From assembly GCF_001439815.1 (NCBI RefSeq), contig NZ_JYLM01000002.1:372001-436000 (forward strand): a stretch of DNA of 64,000 nucleotides, given 5' to 3'. This document shows, piece by piece, positions 37,532 to 45,666 of this stretch. Numbering within the stretch: the first letter of the stretch is position 1; every line of letters begins with the position of its first letter. A program made the position numbers and the translations under genes. Origin of the DNA: Pseudomonas orientalis (lineage in GTDB: Bacteria; Pseudomonadota; Gammaproteobacteria; Pseudomonadales; Pseudomonadaceae). The notes below the pieces were generated by a model that did no database searches, was not told the origin of the DNA, and saw only the letters and a list, made by a program, of their open reading frames with translations.

Positions 37532-38716
37532 TCAGGCTTCCACGGCTTCCCGGCAGGCGCGAGCACCCACACGCCGCGAGCGCCACCCCAAACCCAGCAC
37601 CATCAGCAAACCCAGCCCTGCCATCAACGCACCGGCCAGAGAAATGGCCGGGTAGCCCAACCCTGCGTTGATCACCGCGCCGCCCACTGCCGCGCCAATC
37701 GCATTACCGAAATTGAACGCACCAATATTCATAGCCGAGGCCAGGTTGGGCGCGTCTTTGGCTGCCTCCATCACACGCATCTGCAACGGCGGCACCAGGG
37801 CAAAACTCGCGGCGCCCCACAGCAGAATCGACAAGGCGGCGGGCAGCGGCCATTGCATCAGCACCGAGAAGGCCAGCAGCACCGCGATCAATACCACCAG
37901 CGAGGTGATGAGCGTACGGTCCACCGAACGGTCTGCAGACTTGCCACCCCACACGTTGCCCAGGGTCAGCCCGATGCCGAACAGCACAAGCATCCCGGTA
38001 ACGAAATTGGTCGACGCGTGGGTGACATCCCGCAAAATAGGCGCGATGTAAGTAAACACCGTGAACATCGCACTGGAGCCCACCACCGTCAGCGCCAATG
38101 CCGCCAGCACCGGCCCGCGACTCAGCACGCGAATCTCCGCCATCAGGCTGCCGCCTTTCGGCGCGGGCGCATTCGGCAATGCCCACCAGAGTGCGGCCAT
38201 GACCACCGCACCGAGCCCACTGATGCCCCAGAACGCGGTACGCCAACCAAAGTTCTCGCCAAACCAGGTCGCCAGGGGTACACCGCCAATGGTTGCCAGG
38301 GTCAGCCCCATGAACATCGCAGCGACAGCTCCCGCGCGCTTCTCGGGCGCTACCAGGCTTGCGGCCACAATAGAGCCGATTCCAAAAAACGCCCCGTGAT
38401 TGAGCGAGGTCACTAGCCTGGCGATCATCAAGGTCTGGTAATTGGTCGCCAGCGCCGACAGCAAATTACCCAGGGTGAAAATCGCCATCAGCCCGATCAG
38501 CAGATAGCGGCGTGGCACCCTGGCCGTCGCCAGCGTCATGATCGGCGCACCAATCAGCACGCCCATGGCATAGGCACTCACCAACAGCCCGGCGGCGGGA
38601 ATGGAAACGCCAAGATCGGCGGCAATACCGGGCAACATGCCCATGGGTGCAAATTCGGTGACCCCGATGCCAAAGGCACCGATGGACAATGCTACAAGGG
38701 GTGGATTGATACGCAT
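37532..38716 (-). CDS. MFS transporter, DHA1 family (AraJ/YdhP-like)
   Basis: A 394-residue major facilitator with about twelve spans. It begins MRINPPLVALSIGAFGIGVT and EFAPMGMLPGIAADLGVSIP, the hallmark of drug:H+ antiporter-1 members such as AraJ and YdhP, with the motif-A like loop RVPRRYLLIGLM. It is divergent from a LysR regulator, with 94 nt between start codons, suggesting control by that protein. The substrate is unknown, possibly a drug, purine or sugar. Confidence 0.85.
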   Translation of the reverse strand: MRINPPLVALSIGAFGIGVTEFAPMGMLPGIAADLGVSIPAAGLLVSAYAMGVLIGAPIMTLATARVPRRYLLIGLMAIFTLGNLLSALATNYQTLMIARLVTSLNHGAFFGIGSIVAASLVAPEKRAGAVAAMFMGLTLATIGGVPLATWFGENFGWRTAFWGISGLGAVVMAALWWALPNAPAPKGGSLMAEIRVLSRGPVLAALALTVVGSSAMFTVFTYIAPILRDVTHASTNFVTGMLVLFGIGLTLGNVWGGKSADRSVDRTLITSLVVLIAVLLAFSVLMQWPLPAALSILLWGAASFALVPPLQMRVMEAAKDAPNLASAMNIGAFNFGNAIGAAVGGAVINAGLGYPAISLAGALMAGLGLLMVLGLGWRSRRVGARACREAVEA

Positions 38717-38810
38717 GGCTGACTCCTGATCTGTGTGCTGAATGCTACAATCCAGCCTTTTCCAGCAGTAGCCCTCGGTTGGGAACTACACCTTTGCGCA
38801 GGAGGCAAAA

Positions 38811-39704
38811 ATGGACATAGGCGGTCGATCCGGCGAGATGGAAGTGTTCACCCTGGTCGCCGAGCATGGCAGCCTGTCCGGCGCAGCGCGCGCCCTGGGG
38901 CTGACGCCATCGTCCATCAGCCGCATCATCACCCGCACCGAACAGCGCATCGGCACCCGGCTGCTGCTGCGCACCACCCGCGCCATCACCTTCACCGCCG
39001 AAGGCGAGGCCTACCTGCGCGGCGCGAGGCGCATCCTCGCCGACATGGCCGAAGTCGAAGACGCCATCGCCGACCAGGGTGCCCCACGCGGGCGCCTGCG
39101 GGTCAGCGCGGCCCTGGCCCATGGCCGCATGACCATCGTCCCACTGATCGCCGCCTTCAGCGCCCGCTATCCCGCCATTGTGGTCGACCTGATGCTCGGC
39201 GATGAAGTGGTGGACATCCTCGGCGGCGAAGCGGACGTGGCAATCCGCTTCGGCGAACTCCCCGACAGCCCCTTGACCGCCCGCCATATCGGCTCCACCG
39301 GCCAAGTCATCGTCGCCTCCCCGGATTACCTGGCCCGGCATGGCACGCCGGTGATGCCGCATGACCTATTTCAGCACAACTGCCTGCGCTTCAACTTTCG
39401 CAGGGCAGCTCCCGACTGGCCGTTTCGGGTGGATGGGCGGGAGTTTTCGCTGAAGGTTGCGGGAACGATTGAGGGGAATAGCGGAGAAGTGTTGGCGCAA
39501 CTGGCGAAGCTGGGGGCGGGGATTGCGCGGGTGGGGGCGTTCAGCGTGGCGCAGGATCTTGAATGCGGGAACCTGGTGCCGTTGCTGGAGGCTTATAACC
39601 CAGGGGATGTGGAGCCGATTCATGCGGTGTTTGTGGGCGGCACGGCGATGCCCGCGCGGGTGAGGGCGTTTGTGGATTTTTTGGTGGAGCGCCATGAGGG
39701 TTGA
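38811..39704 (+). CDS. LysR-family transcriptional regulator
   Basis: A 297-residue regulator. The N-terminal winged HTH is FTLVAEHGSLSGAARALGLT followed by PSSISRIITRTEQRIGTRLL, and the effector domain contains GRLRVSAALAHGRMTIVPLI and GGEADVAIRFGELPDSPLTA. A strong Shine-Dalgarno (AGGAGGCAAAA) precedes the ATG. It is divergent from the MFS transporter gene and is the likely regulator of it. Confidence 0.9.
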   Translation: MDIGGRSGEMEVFTLVAEHGSLSGAARALGLTPSSISRIITRTEQRIGTRLLLRTTRAITFTAEGEAYLRGARRILADMAEVEDAIADQGAPRGRLRVSAALAHGRMTIVPLIAAFSARYPAIVVDLMLGDEVVDILGGEADVAIRFGELPDSPLTARHIGSTGQVIVASPDYLARHGTPVMPHDLFQHNCLRFNFRRAAPDWPFRVDGREFSLKVAGTIEGNSGEVLAQLAKLGAGIARVGAFSVAQDLECGNLVPLLEAYNPGDVEPIHAVFVGGTAMPARVRAFVDFLVERHEG

Positions 39705-39768
39705 CGATATACCTTGCTGTATCGCTTGGCGGATAGTTGGTATATGTCGGTTAAGCCCAAAGGCTACG

Positions 39769-39834
39769 GTGATCATTCGTGACGCCAGGACCGGCGAAGA
39801 ACTGCGCAGTGAAAGTCCATATCACTGCAGTTGA
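39769..39834 (+). pseudogene. Short coding remnant upstream of the lipoprotein gene
   Basis: An open stretch ending VIIRDARTGEELRSESPYHC then S and a stop at 39832-39834. The end GEELRSESPYHC is repeated almost exactly in the decayed copy at 60.6 kb, where it is followed by sequence of the lipoprotein family. It has no recognised start and is probably the 3' fragment of a lost related gene. Confidence 0.45.
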
Positions 39835-39854
39835 ACCATAAAAAAGGGATTTCC

Positions 39855-40403
39855 ATGAGAACGTTTCTGATCGCAGGCCTGGCCTTAGCCATGAGCGGCT
39901 GCGGCAATATTTCCAATATCCGTGCTTACTCCACGGCCTATGTTGAACCCGCCTCAGGTGATACCGCGCGTTTGCGCATCATTACCAATGGTATGGCGCG
40001 TGGCGTACCGGGCCGCGACTGCATCGACTGGCGCGTTCCCGGCGCCGGGGTGATGGCCGTGTCCGAATCCGGCTTTGCCGATCAGAATAATGGGCGCAGC
40101 CTGGGCATGCCCGAGAGCCACCGCCGCGTGGAAGGGCAAGCGCTGGCGCGTACCGAGCTGAAGGTGCCGGCGGGCATACCTTTCGCCATGAACTTCCAGA
40201 GTGAAGGCTACGCCTCCGGCGGCTATTCCTACAGTTGCCGGCAGAGCTTTCGCTTCACCCCGCAGGTGGGTGAGGACTATGAGCTGATCCTGTTGGAGAG
40301 TGGCCAGTGCCTGGTCGCGTTGCAGCGCTTGAATCCGGCGGGGAAATCTGAAAGCGAGCGTGTTGAGAAGGCAGGGCTCTGTAGGGGGCTGGATGTTTTT
40401 TAG
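39855..40403 (+). CDS. Small lipoprotein, unknown function (family member 1)
   Basis: A 182-residue protein with a lipoprotein signal MRTFLIAGLALAMSGCGNIS (lipobox MSGC). The mature part contains RIITNGMARGVPGRDCIDWR, LKVPAGIPFAMNF and SCRQSFRFTPQVGEDYELIL, then ESGQCLVALQRLNPAG. Four to five cysteines outside the lipobox suggest disulfides. The C-terminal half is duplicated as a pseudogene at 60.6 kb. No family name was recognised. Confidence 0.7.
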   Translation: MRTFLIAGLALAMSGCGNISNIRAYSTAYVEPASGDTARLRIITNGMARGVPGRDCIDWRVPGAGVMAVSESGFADQNNGRSLGMPESHRRVEGQALARTELKVPAGIPFAMNFQSEGYASGGYSYSCRQSFRFTPQVGEDYELILLESGQCLVALQRLNPAGKSESERVEKAGLCRGLDVF

Positions 40404-40664
40404 TTCAGCATGCCCGTACTCATTACAGTAACGTGCGGCTTCTGGTCGACTGAGGGGCTTTGGGGCAGTTCGCTTTGGGACGATTCCTGCCTCTCACGAA
40501 GAGTTTGAATCGGTCAAAGGCGACCAATGCGCCAATCTAGTAAACCAGAGGCGATTCACTTTATTTCAAGTCTGGTCAGGTGCTCGTTCTCTCACTTATT
40601 GCTTGACTCATTGTGATTGATCAGGCCTGTTAACGCGGCCTCTTGCGCCATTAATAAGGAAATT

Positions 40665-41180
40665 ATGAAGCCTCTTTACCTGTGTTCAGTTCTGTTGCTT
40701 GCAGGCTGCGCCCCAGCGCCGAAATACCTTGTGCCTGCGGGGGCGCCCCAGGCGATGATCCGCAGCGAGTTGGTCTCTATGGAAAATTATCGAAACGGCG
40801 TGACTCTGGTTCAGGCGCCTGCCATCGGCTGCAAATACGGCAGAACCGTGGCGACTGAGTCCGGGATGGGGAAGCAGTTGGTTTCCGTTTATAAGAATGT
40901 CTCGACGCCGGAGGGTTTTTTTCCTGTTGAAGCCGGCAAGCCGCTGCACCTGGAAATGCGCGGCGCGGCCAATGCCAATCGCTCTTGCAGCGTAGCATTT
41001 GTCAGCGAGTTTGCGCCGGGCGCACGTTATGTGATCAAGGGAGGGATTGTCGACGTCCCGGGCTCGCTAAGCCATTGTTACATTGAAATATTCAATATCG
41101 ATTCGGGCGTACGCGTGCCCACGGCCGGTGAGCCGAAAATAGAACGTACTTGTGCGTTGGACCGGTTACCGACGCTGTAG
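40665..41180 (+). CDS. Small lipoprotein, unknown function
   Basis: A 171-residue protein starting MKPLYLCSVLLLAGCAPAPK (lipobox LAGC). The ribosome site TAAGGA lies a few nt upstream of the ATG at 40665, which is why the longer upstream frame was rejected. It shares a general plan with its neighbours: lipoprotein signal, about 150 residues, paired cysteines (CKYGRTVATESGMGKQ; RSCSVAFVSEF). No function is known. Confidence 0.68.
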   Translation: MKPLYLCSVLLLAGCAPAPKYLVPAGAPQAMIRSELVSMENYRNGVTLVQAPAIGCKYGRTVATESGMGKQLVSVYKNVSTPEGFFPVEAGKPLHLEMRGAANANRSCSVAFVSEFAPGARYVIKGGIVDVPGSLSHCYIEIFNIDSGVRVPTAGEPKIERTCALDRLPTL

Positions 41181-41349
41181 GGAAAAGACGGGTCAGGCTA
41201 CCAGCGTAAAAGCGGGGTTATATTTGACTTGTGATCTGACCCCGGTTTTATGCTGTTATTCTGATTTGGCAACCCGGCGTGTAGATAAGATGCTATACGG
41301 CATTAAGTCACAGGAATGTCGGCTAATTGATAGTTAGGGAAAGCTGAGT

Positions 41350-41910
41350 ATGCGTCGCTTAAAAGCCAACGGGTTTATGTTTATCAGCATTGCTATATTC
41401 TGCTCCGGCTGCACATCTTATTCGTCCCAGCCGACAATCAACGAACCCGCTGAACCGGACACACAAGAAATCATCTCTAGCTTCAGTTACGCAATAAACT
41501 CACCATGGAAAGACAGTCGCTTCGGCAAGGACGCATATGCAGCGACGCTCAAAGTTATTCCCAATGCACAGGATGCGGACTCCAGTTTTGCCACCTCGAC
41601 CCTGCCGGCATTAGAAATAAAGATATCGGAGTTCTCATCTGGCGGCGCTTGCGGACAAGATTACTTGACGGGCCTGAGTCTGGGTTTGATCCCCAGTTGG
41701 TGTACTCGGACAAACCTTTTCAAGTTTGATTTTATATTGAATAAGGGTCGGCGCTTTTGCAGGCAGAAAACCTACTCGATAAACTCCACGTCGTTTTCAC
41801 ATCTCACGATGATTCCATTTGCACTATTCAATACAGACAATCAGCCATTGACGCTCTATCAGGCGGCGCTTAAAGATTTTCTTCGGATAGGCCAATGTGC
41901 GGCGCGTTGA
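41350..41910 (+). CDS. Small lipoprotein, unknown function
   Basis: A 186-residue protein, signal MRRLKANGFMFISIAIFCSG then C at the lipobox. The mature part is serine/threonine rich with four or more cysteines (GGACGQDYLTG; PSWCTRTNLF; RRFCRQKTYS). It is more AT-rich than the surrounding chromosome. It is the third consecutive lipoprotein gene; the three are separately spaced (260 and 170 nt), so not a tight operon. Confidence 0.65.
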   Translation: MRRLKANGFMFISIAIFCSGCTSYSSQPTINEPAEPDTQEIISSFSYAINSPWKDSRFGKDAYAATLKVIPNAQDADSSFATSTLPALEIKISEFSSGGACGQDYLTGLSLGLIPSWCTRTNLFKFDFILNKGRRFCRQKTYSINSTSFSHLTMIPFALFNTDNQPLTLYQAALKDFLRIGQCAAR

Positions 41911-42513
41911 GATGCATGTCAACAGGCTTATTTTGCGGCTAAGAGGGACTCATTCCAGGCGCTGGGACCTTCGAACTTATCTCCGGTGAGCCGCACCTTT
42001 TGGCCCGATAGCTGCCGCTCACGGATGATCGCTTTCGACCCATAGCTGCCATTCGTGATCGTCCGCTTTAGGCCGTAAAAACATGTCGAGTAAACAGAAT
42101 TAATTCGTCAGATTTTCACCTGTCAGCGAGATCAAGGGCGGGCTTTAACGGATGGTCTTTAGGGATATGGGCTCTTATTTTTTGCTCGATATTGCGTATA
42201 GCCATGCCGCTGCATGGCATAACGGTAGTGGCTGGTGAATTCGGTTCGCTAACGCCACTAAACGAGGCGGCACACGGGAGTTGCGTTACGGCGCCCGCAC
42301 TGGAATGCAGATGTCCCAGCTAAACTCACCGGTGTGGACGTCCAGTGCCGTGGGTGCAGAAAACATCTCGAAGCAAGGTCGGTCGTCGCATTGCAGTCCG
42401 CTGGACGGAATCCATTTACGCGTCATTCACATTCAGGCGACCTCGCTACGGCATGACGGCCGCCCGGCAGAGTTAGCTATGTTAGAGGGTTCGATTTTGT
42501 CGAAAAAAATGCG
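41911..42513. other. Gene-poor stretch with decayed sequence upstream of the amide operon
   Basis: About 600 nt without an intact gene. It contains degenerate repeats of the form CCGATAGCTGCCGCTC and CCCATAGCTGCC (41.99-42.06 kb) and the C-terminal remnant of a GyrI-like regulator on the minus strand (listed separately). It probably represents the scar of lost genes. Confidence 0.55.
42286..42426 (-). pseudogene. C-terminal remnant of an AraC-type regulator with GyrI-like domain
   Basis: Forty-six codons on the minus strand reading MTRKWIPSSGLQCDDRPCFE then MFSAPTALDVHTGEFSWDIC and IPVRAP with a TAA stop. The ending (P.FE......D...G.F..DICIPV) is the characteristic last segment of GyrI-like effector domains of AraC regulators. 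In-frame stops and loss of the rest show it is a fragment. Confidence 0.65.
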
Positions 42514-42543
42514 TTGACAACGTTCGTTAGGCCTGTGTAACGT
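42514..42543 (+). promoter_or_regulatory. Sigma-70 promoter of the amide operon
   Basis: TTGACA (42514-42519), an 18-nt spacer and TAACGT (42538-42543). Transcription would start near 42550, giving a leader of about 125 nt before the first gene. A strong unregulated-looking promoter fits control by antitermination downstream. Confidence 0.65.
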
Positions 42544-42584
42544 TAATCCCATCGGTCGCCTTTTCTCGTCAGAAATTGCAGGCC

Positions 42585-42623
42585 CTCAGCAATATTGCTG
42601 GGTACATATCGGCTATAGAAGCC
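42585..42623 (+). promoter_or_regulatory. Tandem leader hairpins, candidate ANTAR (AmiR-like) binding site
   Basis: Hairpin 1: stem CTCAGC / GCTGGG (one T-G wobble) closing the hexaloop AATATT (42585-42602). After 8 nt, hairpin 2: GGCT / AGCC with loop ATAGA (42611-42623). Hairpin 2 uses AGCC, which is part of the left arm of the following terminator, so the two structures exclude each other. Two closely spaced small hairpins, the second overlapping a terminator, is the known layout of ANTAR-protein antitermination sites; the loop sequences only partly match the published A1/G4 rule. Confidence 0.6.
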
Positions 42624-42662
42624 CCTGATTTGCGTGGATAGCGCATTCGGGGGCTTTTTTTT
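42619..42662 (+). terminator. Intrinsic terminator in the leader of the amide operon
   Basis: A long stem with AAGCCCCTGA on the left and TTCGGGGGCTT on the right, capped by TGCG/CGCA, then eight T residues (42655-42662). It lies only 12 nt before the ATG of the first gene, on the same strand, with the operon promoter upstream. It is therefore an attenuator rather than the end of an upstream gene. Confidence 0.88.
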
Positions 42663-42674
42663 GGAAAAAATTTA

Positions 42675-43571
42675 ATGTCGACTTCGCAATCCACTAACGA
42701 AACCCAGGAATTTCCGAGCATCACGGTGGCAGCCGTACAAATGGAGCCACGAGTGGGCTGCAAGGCTGAAAACCTGGAAGTGTCGCTGCGCTTGATCGCC
42801 GAAGCGGCCAGCGCCGGTGCGCAGATCGTTGTACTGCCCGAGTTGGTCAGTAGCGGTTATGTCTTTTCCAGTCGTGAAGAGGCATTTGAACTGGCGGAGT
42901 CAGTACCGGCAGGCTTCAGCACCCAGGCGTGGGAAGACGCTGCCCGTCAGCACAATGTTTACATCATTGGCGGCGTTGCCGAACGAGTGTGTCATAAGCT
43001 TTACAACGCTGCCGTCATGGTCGGCCCCGAAGGTTACGTGGGGACTTATCGCAAGCTCCATCTGTGGGGTGACGAACATCTGTATTTCGAGGTCGGCGAC
43101 TTTGGTTTACCGGTGTTCCATACGCCTTTTGGCCGCTTGGCGATGATCATCTGCTATGACGGCTGGTTCCCGGAAGTCTATCGGCTGCTGGCCATGCAAG
43201 GCGCGGATATCGTCTGCATGCCAACCAACTGGGTACCAATGCCGGGGCAGGGTAACGGCGCCATGATCATGGCCAATACCCTGGCCATGGCCAATGCGCA
43301 CGTCAACGGTCTGAACATCATTTGCGCTAACCGTGTAGGCACCGAGCGCGGTCAGCTCTTTGTGGGCAACAGCATCATTGTCGGCGCCGACGGTTGGCCA
43401 TTGGCTGCTCCAGGCAGCGCAGACCGCCAGCAAATCCTTTACGCCGATATCAATCTGAAGGCGTCCCGCCAATCCCGGCACCTCACGACATTCAACACGG
43501 TCCTGCGTGACCGACGCACCGATATCTACGACCCCATGCTGGGCACCGGCTGGCAGCTACCTCGCTACTAA
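42675..43571 (+). CDS. Nitrilase-superfamily carbon-nitrogen hydrolase (amidase type)
   Basis: A 298-residue amidohydrolase. The Glu-Lys-Cys triad is visible: E in VVLPELVSSGYVF (near residue 56), K in YVGTYRKLHLWGDEHLYFEV (near 124), and C in LAMIICYDGWFPEVYRLLAM (near 158). It hydrolyses an amide, carbamoyl or nitrile-like bond, releasing ammonia. It is shorter than classical AmiE (about 346 aa) and belongs to another branch. It is the first gene after the attenuator; the next cistron is a periplasmic binding protein, which suggests its substrate is the transported amide. Confidence 0.85.
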   Translation: MSTSQSTNETQEFPSITVAAVQMEPRVGCKAENLEVSLRLIAEAASAGAQIVVLPELVSSGYVFSSREEAFELAESVPAGFSTQAWEDAARQHNVYIIGGVAERVCHKLYNAAVMVGPEGYVGTYRKLHLWGDEHLYFEVGDFGLPVFHTPFGRLAMIICYDGWFPEVYRLLAMQGADIVCMPTNWVPMPGQGNGAMIMANTLAMANAHVNGLNIICANRVGTERGQLFVGNSIIVGADGWPLAAPGSADRQQILYADINLKASRQSRHLTTFNTVLRDRRTDIYDPMLGTGWQLPRY

Positions 43572-43583
43572 CCCCCCTTATCT

Positions 43584-43594
43584 ACAATAAAAAC
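43584..43594 (+). promoter_or_regulatory. Candidate Crc/Hfq CA motif before the binding-protein gene
   Basis: ACAATAAAAAC, 16-26 nt upstream of the binding-protein ATG and overlapping the region where ribosomes load. It resembles the CA motifs of amidase and amino-acid uptake mRNAs in Pseudomonas. Inferred function only. Confidence 0.5.
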
Positions 43595-43610
43595 GATTGA
43601 GGATACTCAC

Positions 43611-44774
43611 ATGAAATCCACTTACCCCCTCATCCGCATCGCCGTTCTAGCCGCTTCAGCACTCGTAGCCACTCAGGGACATGCCGCTGAACCGATCAAG
43701 ATTGGTGTGGCAGTGGGGTTGTCAGGCGCCAATAGCGTCGTGGCACCGGCTGTTGTCCAGTCCTCAGAACTCGCTGTGGAGCAAATCAACGCCGCCGGGG
43801 GGATCCTCGGTCGTCCGGTGCAGTTGGAGATTGTTGATGATGCTTCCGGCGCAATAGGGGCGCAGAAAGCCTTTGATACGCTGGTGCTGGAAAAGAAAGT
43901 AAACGCCATTATCGCGATGGAAAGTAGCGCGGCGCGCAACGCCGCCTTACCGGTTATTTCCCGAGGTCGCGTGCCCTATATCTATACCTCGTTCTATGAA
44001 GGCCGTTCTTGCAATAAGTGGATGTATGTAAACGGTTGGGTACCCGAACAGCAAGTTGCCCCTGTAGTGGATTACTTCAGCCAGAAACTCGGGGCAAAAA
44101 ACTACTTTCTTGTCGGGAGCGATTACGCCTTTGGCCGGGGCATGCTGAAGTTTACCAAAGCGTACATTGAGCAACACGGCGGGAAGGTCATCGGTGAAGA
44201 GTACCTGCCGATGGACGGAAGTGACTGGACGGCCATTATTTCAAAGATTCGCTCGACGCAACCTGACGCGCTTATCAGTGCCACAGCGGGTGGCGCACCT
44301 AACGTTTCATTGGCCAAACAGTTGAAAGCGGCGGCGTTGACACTGCCTTATGGCAACCTGGCTATCGACGAAGGCACCGGCAAGACCATGGGGGATGTGG
44401 CATCAGGTATGTACATGTCGGCCTCGTACTTGACCAGCATCGACACGCCGGAAAATAAAAAATTCCTGAGTGACCTCGGCCAGAAGTTTGGCGGGAACCT
44501 GTCCACGCCAAACGAACTTTCCGAGCCGCAATATGAAGCCTTCTTTCTCTACAAGGCTGCGGTGGAAAAAGCCAACTCCATCGACTCCGCTGCGGTCGTA
44601 GAGGCGCTGAACGATGTATCGATCGTCGGGCCGCGTGGCGTTGTGCAGATGAATGCCAGCCGTCATACACCCTTGGCCATGCGTCTGGGCCAAATACAAA
44701 GCGATGGGTCTATTCGCATTCTTGAAACCCAAGAAGGAGTCAGCCCAGGTATTCAATGCCCGAATTTGAAATAG
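43611..44774 (+). CDS. Periplasmic binding protein of an amide/branched-chain ABC importer
   Basis: A 387-residue Peripla_BP_6/5 type protein. Signal peptide MKSTYPLIRIAVLAASALVA ... GHA, then AEPIKIGVAVGLSGANSVVA. Other typical segments are AAGGILGRPVQLEIVDDASG and YFSQKLGAKNYFLVGSDYAF. It resembles the urea/short amide binding protein group and is paralogous to the AmiC-like protein encoded later in the operon (shared YFxVGxDYxF and the LPxDxGxD segment), but only this one is exported. It feeds the permeases and ATPases encoded downstream. Confidence 0.88.
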   Translation: MKSTYPLIRIAVLAASALVATQGHAAEPIKIGVAVGLSGANSVVAPAVVQSSELAVEQINAAGGILGRPVQLEIVDDASGAIGAQKAFDTLVLEKKVNAIIAMESSAARNAALPVISRGRVPYIYTSFYEGRSCNKWMYVNGWVPEQQVAPVVDYFSQKLGAKNYFLVGSDYAFGRGMLKFTKAYIEQHGGKVIGEEYLPMDGSDWTAIISKIRSTQPDALISATAGGAPNVSLAKQLKAAALTLPYGNLAIDEGTGKTMGDVASGMYMSASYLTSIDTPENKKFLSDLGQKFGGNLSTPNELSEPQYEAFFLYKAAVEKANSIDSAAVVEALNDVSIVGPRGVVQMNASRHTPLAMRLGQIQSDGSIRILETQEGVSPGIQCPNLK

Positions 44775-44832
44775 TCCACTGCTTGATTACTCAGTAACGC
44801 TTCACGTTGCATTCTCCCCGGAGGGAGACGTC

Positions 44833-45666
44833 ATGGTGTTAATTCTAGATATAACAACAACAATAGCCATGCTGTTCATTGTTACTGCGGGCCTGATGAT
44901 GATTTTCGGAATAATGAAAATCGTCAACTTTGCCCACGGTGCCTTGCTGACCATGGGAGGGTATGCGGCGTTTGTCGTGACCCAACTGGGATGGAGCCCT
45001 TGGCTTGCCTGGCCGCTGGCTCTCGCGACCGGCATTATTGTCGGCGCGATCATCGAGTACCTGATTGTTCGGCCACTCTATAAGCGCCCCTTGGATGCCA
45101 TCCTGGCAACGTGGGGGCTGGGTATCGTGATCGGTCAACTGATCATTCTTGCCTTTGGCCGGGATGTGAAGTTTGCAGACGTGCCTTTGACAGGAACCTG
45201 GTCGCTGGGTGGAACGGATTACTCCGCCTATCGATTGCTGTTGATTCCACTGGCACTCGGCCTGTGCGCGTTGCTGACGGGGCTACTCAACGGCACCCGC
45301 TTCGGTGTCAAAACCCGCGCCGTCATCATGAACGAGGAGTTGGCCAGTGGCCTGGGCATCCATGCCGGGCGTATACGCTTCATTACCTTCAGTCTGGGCG
45401 CGGGCCTGGGTACATTGGCAGGCGCCTGGATCAGTCCGCTTTCGAGTATCGACCCGGGCATGGGGCTTACCTGGCTGGTTTCTGCCTTCATGCTCGTCAT
45501 GGTCTCCGGGCATTCGATGCCCAGCCTGATCGTGACGTGCGCGGTGTTCGGTGCATGCCAAGTCATCGTGAGCACCTATGCGAGTCCGGTGCTTGGCGGG
45601 CTCACGATTGCCGTGTTGGCGGCGTTGACCTTGCGTATTCGTCCAAAGGGGTTCGCACATGACTAA
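44833..45666 (+). CDS. ABC permease (LivH type)
   Basis: A 277-residue inner-membrane permease of the branched-chain amino acid/urea family. Residues 9-60 hold TTIAMLFIVTAGLMMIFGIM and KIVNFAHGALLTMGGYAAFV, the hallmark of LivH/UrtB. A good Shine-Dalgarno (GGAGGGAGACGTC) precedes the ATG. Codons 7-11 include a CA-rich run AACAACAACAATA, a possible Crc/Hfq site. It overlaps the next gene by 8 nt. Confidence 0.9.
   Translation: MVLILDITTTIAMLFIVTAGLMMIFGIMKIVNFAHGALLTMGGYAAFVVTQLGWSPWLAWPLALATGIIVGAIIEYLIVRPLYKRPLDAILATWGLGIVIGQLIILAFGRDVKFADVPLTGTWSLGGTDYSAYRLLLIPLALGLCALLTGLLNGTRFGVKTRAVIMNEELASGLGIHAGRIRFITFSLGAGLGTLAGAWISPLSSIDPGMGLTWLVSAFMLVMVSGHSMPSLIVTCAVFGACQVIVSTYASPVLGGLTIAVLAALTLRIRPKGFAHD
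44853..44865 (+). promoter_or_regulatory. Candidate Crc/Hfq CA motif at the start of the LivH-type gene
   Basis: AACAACAACAATA inside codons 7-11 of the permease gene, an ideal AAnAAnAA run close to the initiation region. The local codons encode a Thr-Thr-Thr-Ile run, and other synonymous codons would be more usual in this GC-rich genome. Confidence 0.5.

Noticed and set aside
42281..42517. A 78-codon plus-strand frame
   Set aside because: No ribosome site or family resemblance; the opposite strand holds a recognisable regulator C-terminus.
42619..42662. Terminator of an upstream gene
   Set aside because: No intact plus-strand gene ends within 700 nt upstream, and a promoter lies between, so an attenuator role is more likely.
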